Shown here: positions 61,564 to 63,783 of the stretch, piece by piece
Layout of the letters: each line of letters opens with the position of its first letter
Position numbering within the stretch: position 1 is the stretch's first letter
Assembly: GCF_008801935.1 (NCBI RefSeq)
Contig: NZ_VZOT01000015.1
Location: 1 to 63,783 of the forward strand
Origin: Comamonas kerstersii
GTDB taxonomy: Bacteria; Pseudomonadota; Gammaproteobacteria; Burkholderiales; Burkholderiaceae_C
DNA length: 63,783 bases
Reading direction: 5' to 3'
The notes under the pieces: generated by a model
Databases searched by the model: none
What the model was told of the DNA's origin: nothing
Seen by the model: the letters and a program-made list of their open reading frames with translations, nothing else
Position numbers and translations under genes: made by a program

Positions 61564-62958
61564 TTAGAACGCGTAAGTCAACGACACATTCACAGAGCGG
61601 TCGTTGTAGGTGGCCATGTCGTAGTTGGAGCGCACGCGCAGCCATGACAGGCCCAGATTGGCAGAGACTGCTTCGGTGAGCGGAATCTGCTGTGCAAAGC
61701 CGACGGAGTAGTTGGAGGTGCGCTGCACCTGATCCAGGCTGATTTTGGTGTCGGGTGCCTGGTGCTTTTTGTGGGCGTAGCTGGCGTAGATGCTGCTGCG
61801 CCAGGGACCGGGGCTCCAGGCAAAGGGCGAGGGGTAGCTGGTGCTGGCACCTGCCGTCCACAGGTTGCGCTGCAGGCTGTAGGCATGATCGTGGGCCGAG
61901 CGCTTCTCGTGCATCCAGCGGGCATACACCATGGCGCGAGTGCTCCACTGGTACTGCCAGCCAGCGGTCAGCGCATTGCGGTGCTGGTCTTTGGCATTGC
62001 CTGTGGGGTGGGTGCTGTTTTGGGCATAGTTTTCGCGCAGGTGGTGCCAGGACAGGGTCAGCAGCTGCCGGGGTGCAATGCGCCAGTTGCTGTTGACTTC
62101 CAGCCCCTGGCTGTCCAGGTAATGGGCGCGGGCCAGGTCTACGCGGTGGGCTACCAGCTGCACACCCAGCTGGCCTTGCAGGCCCCAGCGTGCCATGGAG
62201 AAGGTGGGGCCGGTGCGCAGCGACATTTGCTGGCGGCGGTTGCGGGGCACATGGTGAGGCAGGGCGGTAAGGACGTTGCCCGAGGTCTGCCAGTAGTCAC
62301 CTTGCTGGTTCCAGTGCCAGCGCCAGCCCAGTGAGGCATTGGCTGTGCGCATCACATCCGAGCGGCGCGCTGCGCTGTCCCACAGGGGGTAGATGGCGCC
62401 CAGAATGTCTACACGGTCGCCAGCAGGCCCGGCGTTGGCGTTGTGCTGTGCGGTCAGCCCCAGCGTGACGGAGCCGTACAGGCGGTGCACGTTCAGGGCC
62501 TGGTTCAGCTGTGCCAGGCGCTGCTGCACCACGGCACGCACGTCAGGTGGCAGATCATTGGCACGCAGCAGTTGCTCATAGCCTGCGCGGGCGCTGTCCA
62601 GCTGCTGCATGCGGTGGTCCAGCATGGCCAGCTCCATGGTGGTGGCCAGGTGCCCGGGGCGCAGCCGCAAGATGCTCAGATAAGCTTCTCGTGCTTCAGC
62701 CATGCGCTGCGCCTGCAGCAAGCGATGGGCATAGGTGTAGAGCGCGTCGACGTTGTCGGGGTGCCGGGCCAGATAGGCTTCCAGCTCTGCAATTTGTGGA
62801 GATAGTAATGCTGAGGAACTGTCAGCAGGGGGGGTGATAGTGGTCTGTGGGGTGGTTTGCGCCGATGTAGCGCTTGTCAATGTGAATCCCAGCAACACTG
62901 CTGCGGCTTGTGTGGGAAGTCGGCCGGTGACTTGTCTCTTGAGTCGGTGGGTATGCAT
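61564..62958 (-). CDS. TPR plus outer-membrane beta-barrel protein (Slam/DUF560-like)
   Basis: About 464 residues from ATG 62958 (MHTHRLKRQ). A signal peptide (LPTQAAAVLLGFTLTSATSA) is followed by two or three TPR-like helices (ALYTYAHRLLQAQRMAEARE). From about residue 165 come alternating beta segments rich in Trp, Tyr, Gly and Asn (LGLTAQHNANAGPAG, LTLSWHHLRENYAQNS) ending in SVNVSLTYAF, with the terminal Phe typical of barrels folded by BAM. This plan matches surface lipoprotein assembly modifiers and relatives. It leads an operon with the secreted repeat protein. Whether it exports that protein is unproven. Confidence 0.72.
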   Translation of the reverse strand: MHTHRLKRQVTGRLPTQAAAVLLGFTLTSATSAQTTPQTTITPPADSSSALLSPQIAELEAYLARHPDNVDALYTYAHRLLQAQRMAEAREAYLSILRLRPGHLATTMELAMLDHRMQQLDSARAGYEQLLRANDLPPDVRAVVQQRLAQLNQALNVHRLYGSVTLGLTAQHNANAGPAGDRVDILGAIYPLWDSAARRSDVMRTANASLGWRWHWNQQGDYWQTSGNVLTALPHHVPRNRRQQMSLRTGPTFSMARWGLQGQLGVQLVAHRVDLARAHYLDSQGLEVNSNWRIAPRQLLTLSWHHLRENYAQNSTHPTGNAKDQHRNALTAGWQYQWSTRAMVYARWMHEKRSAHDHAYSLQRNLWTAGASTSYPSPFAWSPGPWRSSIYASYAHKKHQAPDTKISLDQVQRTSNYSVGFAQQIPLTEAVSANLGLSWLRVRSNYDMATYNDRSVNVSLTYAF

Positions 62959-63084
62959 GTGCTTGTCTATGCGGACGGAAGACCCATTGCTGCGCAGTTG
63001 CAGCCAGAAGGGGTGACCAACTAGGCCAGTTTGCGTCGCGCGAAGGTCATCTGCTGGCAAGGTCTGGAGTTCAAAAAATACCAA

Positions 63085-63275
63085 TGCAGGCAGATGAAAA
63101 TGCGGAGGAAAGCAGCTGGTGCGTAAAAAAGATGGCCAAAGGTAGTGGATTGCTCAGAAGTCTGCAATCACGGTTTTTAGTGAGTTGTATGTTTTTTGTG
63201 ACACAAAATGTAAATTTATGCTTGGTTCACTGTGTTGTGTGATTGGTGAAGTTTTCTGGCGTTAGCTGAGAGGTA
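63085..63275. other. AT-rich upstream region of the barrel operon
   Basis: No gene is seen. The stretch 63120-63250 is distinctly AT-rich (ACACAAAATGTAAATTTATG and neighbours) and should hold the leftward promoter. It borders the inverted composite repeat. Confidence 0.5.
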
Positions 63276-63440
63276 CGGCTGTCGTGCAGCGCTTGGTAGC
63301 CAGCTTCCAACGGGTCTAGCACCCATCCCCGCCTTCCCCCAGCGGGGGAAGGTGAGCCGGCACCCTCACCCCAGCCCTCTCCCGAAAGCGGGAGAGGGAG
63401 TGAATACAAAATTCATAGCTACCAGCGCTTGCTGGATGCG
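63276..63440. repeat. Inverted single copy of the composite repeat
   Basis: Read on the minus strand it has the same parts in the same order as the tandem unit at 59374: AGCGCTGGTAGCTATGAAT, the CCCTCTCCCGC / GCGGGAGAGGG-type palindrome (here with one changed base), CTTCCCCCGCTGGGGGAAG, and CAAGCGCTGCACGACAG. With the tandem array it brackets the small ORF and the barrel operon as inverted repeats. The IS5 copy lies 6 bases beyond its edge. Confidence 0.85.
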
Positions 63441-63446
63441 CACTAG

Positions 63447-63783
63447 GGAACCTCTGCATAAGTCCCCAACGCATGTGCTTGCACATGCGTGCCGGGTGCG
63501 GCAGCATCCCGGCCTATGCAGCAATTTGATCTTGGCCTGAACCTTTCCACCAAAAAAACACGTAAACGTGAATTCCTGGAGCAGATGCAGCAAGTCGTTC
63601 CATGGCAAGAGTTGGTGGACTTGATTGCGCCATATGCACCTGAAGGTCGCAAAGGGCGGCCTCCATTTCCTGTGGAGATGCTGCTGCGCATTCACTTTAT
63701 GCAGCAGTGGTTCAACCTCAGTGATCCAGCTATGGAAGAAGCGCTGCATGACATGCCCTTGTTTCGGGAATTCGTTGGCCTGT
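63447..63783 (+). mobile_element. IS5-family insertion sequence, 5' part only
   Basis: Begins with GGAACCTCTGCATAA, the inverse of the right end at 227-241. It is preceded by CTAG (63443-63446), which fits the YTAR target preference. Between the end and the gene are two hairpins (ACGCATGTG / CACATGCGT and GCCGGG..CCCGGC). The element continues past the window. Confidence 0.9.
63516..63783 (+). CDS. IS5-family transposase, N-terminal fragment (truncated by window edge)
   Basis: 89 residues from ATG 63516: MQQFDLGLNLSTKKTRKREF, WQELVDLIAPYAPEG, GRPPFPVEMLLRIHFMQQWF and SDPAMEEALHDMPLFREFVGL. This is the N-terminal DUF772-type helical region of IS5-group transposases (LRIHFMQQW..L.D). It is the complementary piece to the fragment at 1-135 and has the same orientation. 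The catalytic DDE part is outside the window. Confidence 0.92.
   Translation, partial: MQQFDLGLNLSTKKTRKREFLEQMQQVVPWQELVDLIAPYAPEGRKGRPPFPVEMLLRIHFMQQWFNLSDPAMEEALHDMPLFREFVGL

Overview
The window is a 63.8-kb piece of a betaproteobacterial chromosome. The best fit is Comamonadaceae, Comamonas-like. The evidence is the high GC of the core genes, Bug/TctC receptor genes without their transporters, the hemC-hemD-hemX-hemY order, family-typical ParE/ParC, HslO and BamC, and many copies of an AGCTGC..GCGCT / AGCGCTGGCAGCT intergenic palindrome. Genus level is inference; no rRNA gene is present. Both ends lie inside copies of one IS5-family element in the same orientation: the 3' end of a copy at 1-241 and the 5' end of a copy from 63447. 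The flanking tetranucleotides differ (TTAG, CTAG), so these are two independent insertions and probably mark assembly breaks.

Left part. After the IS end and an AT-rich spacer comes a biotin operon bioB-bioA-bioD-bioF (0.77-5.19 kb), lower in GC than the rest. It ends in a severed CoA-transferase alpha-subunit gene that overlaps bioF and is cut just before the terminator of a leftward tRNA-Leu(CAA)/initiator tRNA-Met pair. From 5.67 kb on the sequence is core-like: cysM, a zinc-ribbon Nudix hydrolase, a TusA-like carrier, galU, valS, the heme genes hemC-D-X-Y and, divergently, ppc.

Middle part (18.8-41.2 kb). Here are an AEC permease, two orphan Bug receptors flanking xerD, two tandem degenerate EAL-HDOD proteins, a DUF455 ferritin-like protein divergent from a gamma-carbonic anhydrase, and hslO. 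These are followed by ftsB, eno, kdsA, pyrG, coaBC, dut and a PhnA-like protein. Next is a compact module: a PepSY-response regulator-histidine kinase operon, divergent from a second PepSY protein and a membrane ferric-reductase-like flavoprotein. The control region between them holds two pairs of 11-bp-spaced repeats. A SlyD-type isomerase closes the section.

Right part (41.3-63.8 kb). A complete p-cresol oxidation cluster (pchA-C-X-F with a divergent AraC-type regulator) sits among housekeeping genes (roxA, bamC, dapA). A DUF2254 membrane-protein gene is broken by a frameshift and a stop codon. A methyltransferase, a 53-aa membrane protein, an MFS carrier and parE-parC follow. The last 4 kb is accessory: a tandem ~196-bp palindromic composite repeat, a possible small membrane protein, and a two-gene operon. 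That operon encodes a TPR/outer-membrane beta-barrel protein (Slam/DUF560-like) and a secreted Ala/Pro/Gln-rich protein ending in 12-residue repeats. An inverted copy of the composite repeat follows, with the second IS5 copy directly beside it.

The items most likely to be little described are the barrel plus repeat-protein pair, the PepSY/ferric-reductase module with its putative operators, and the family of intergenic palindromes, two of which supply the stop codon of the adjacent gene.
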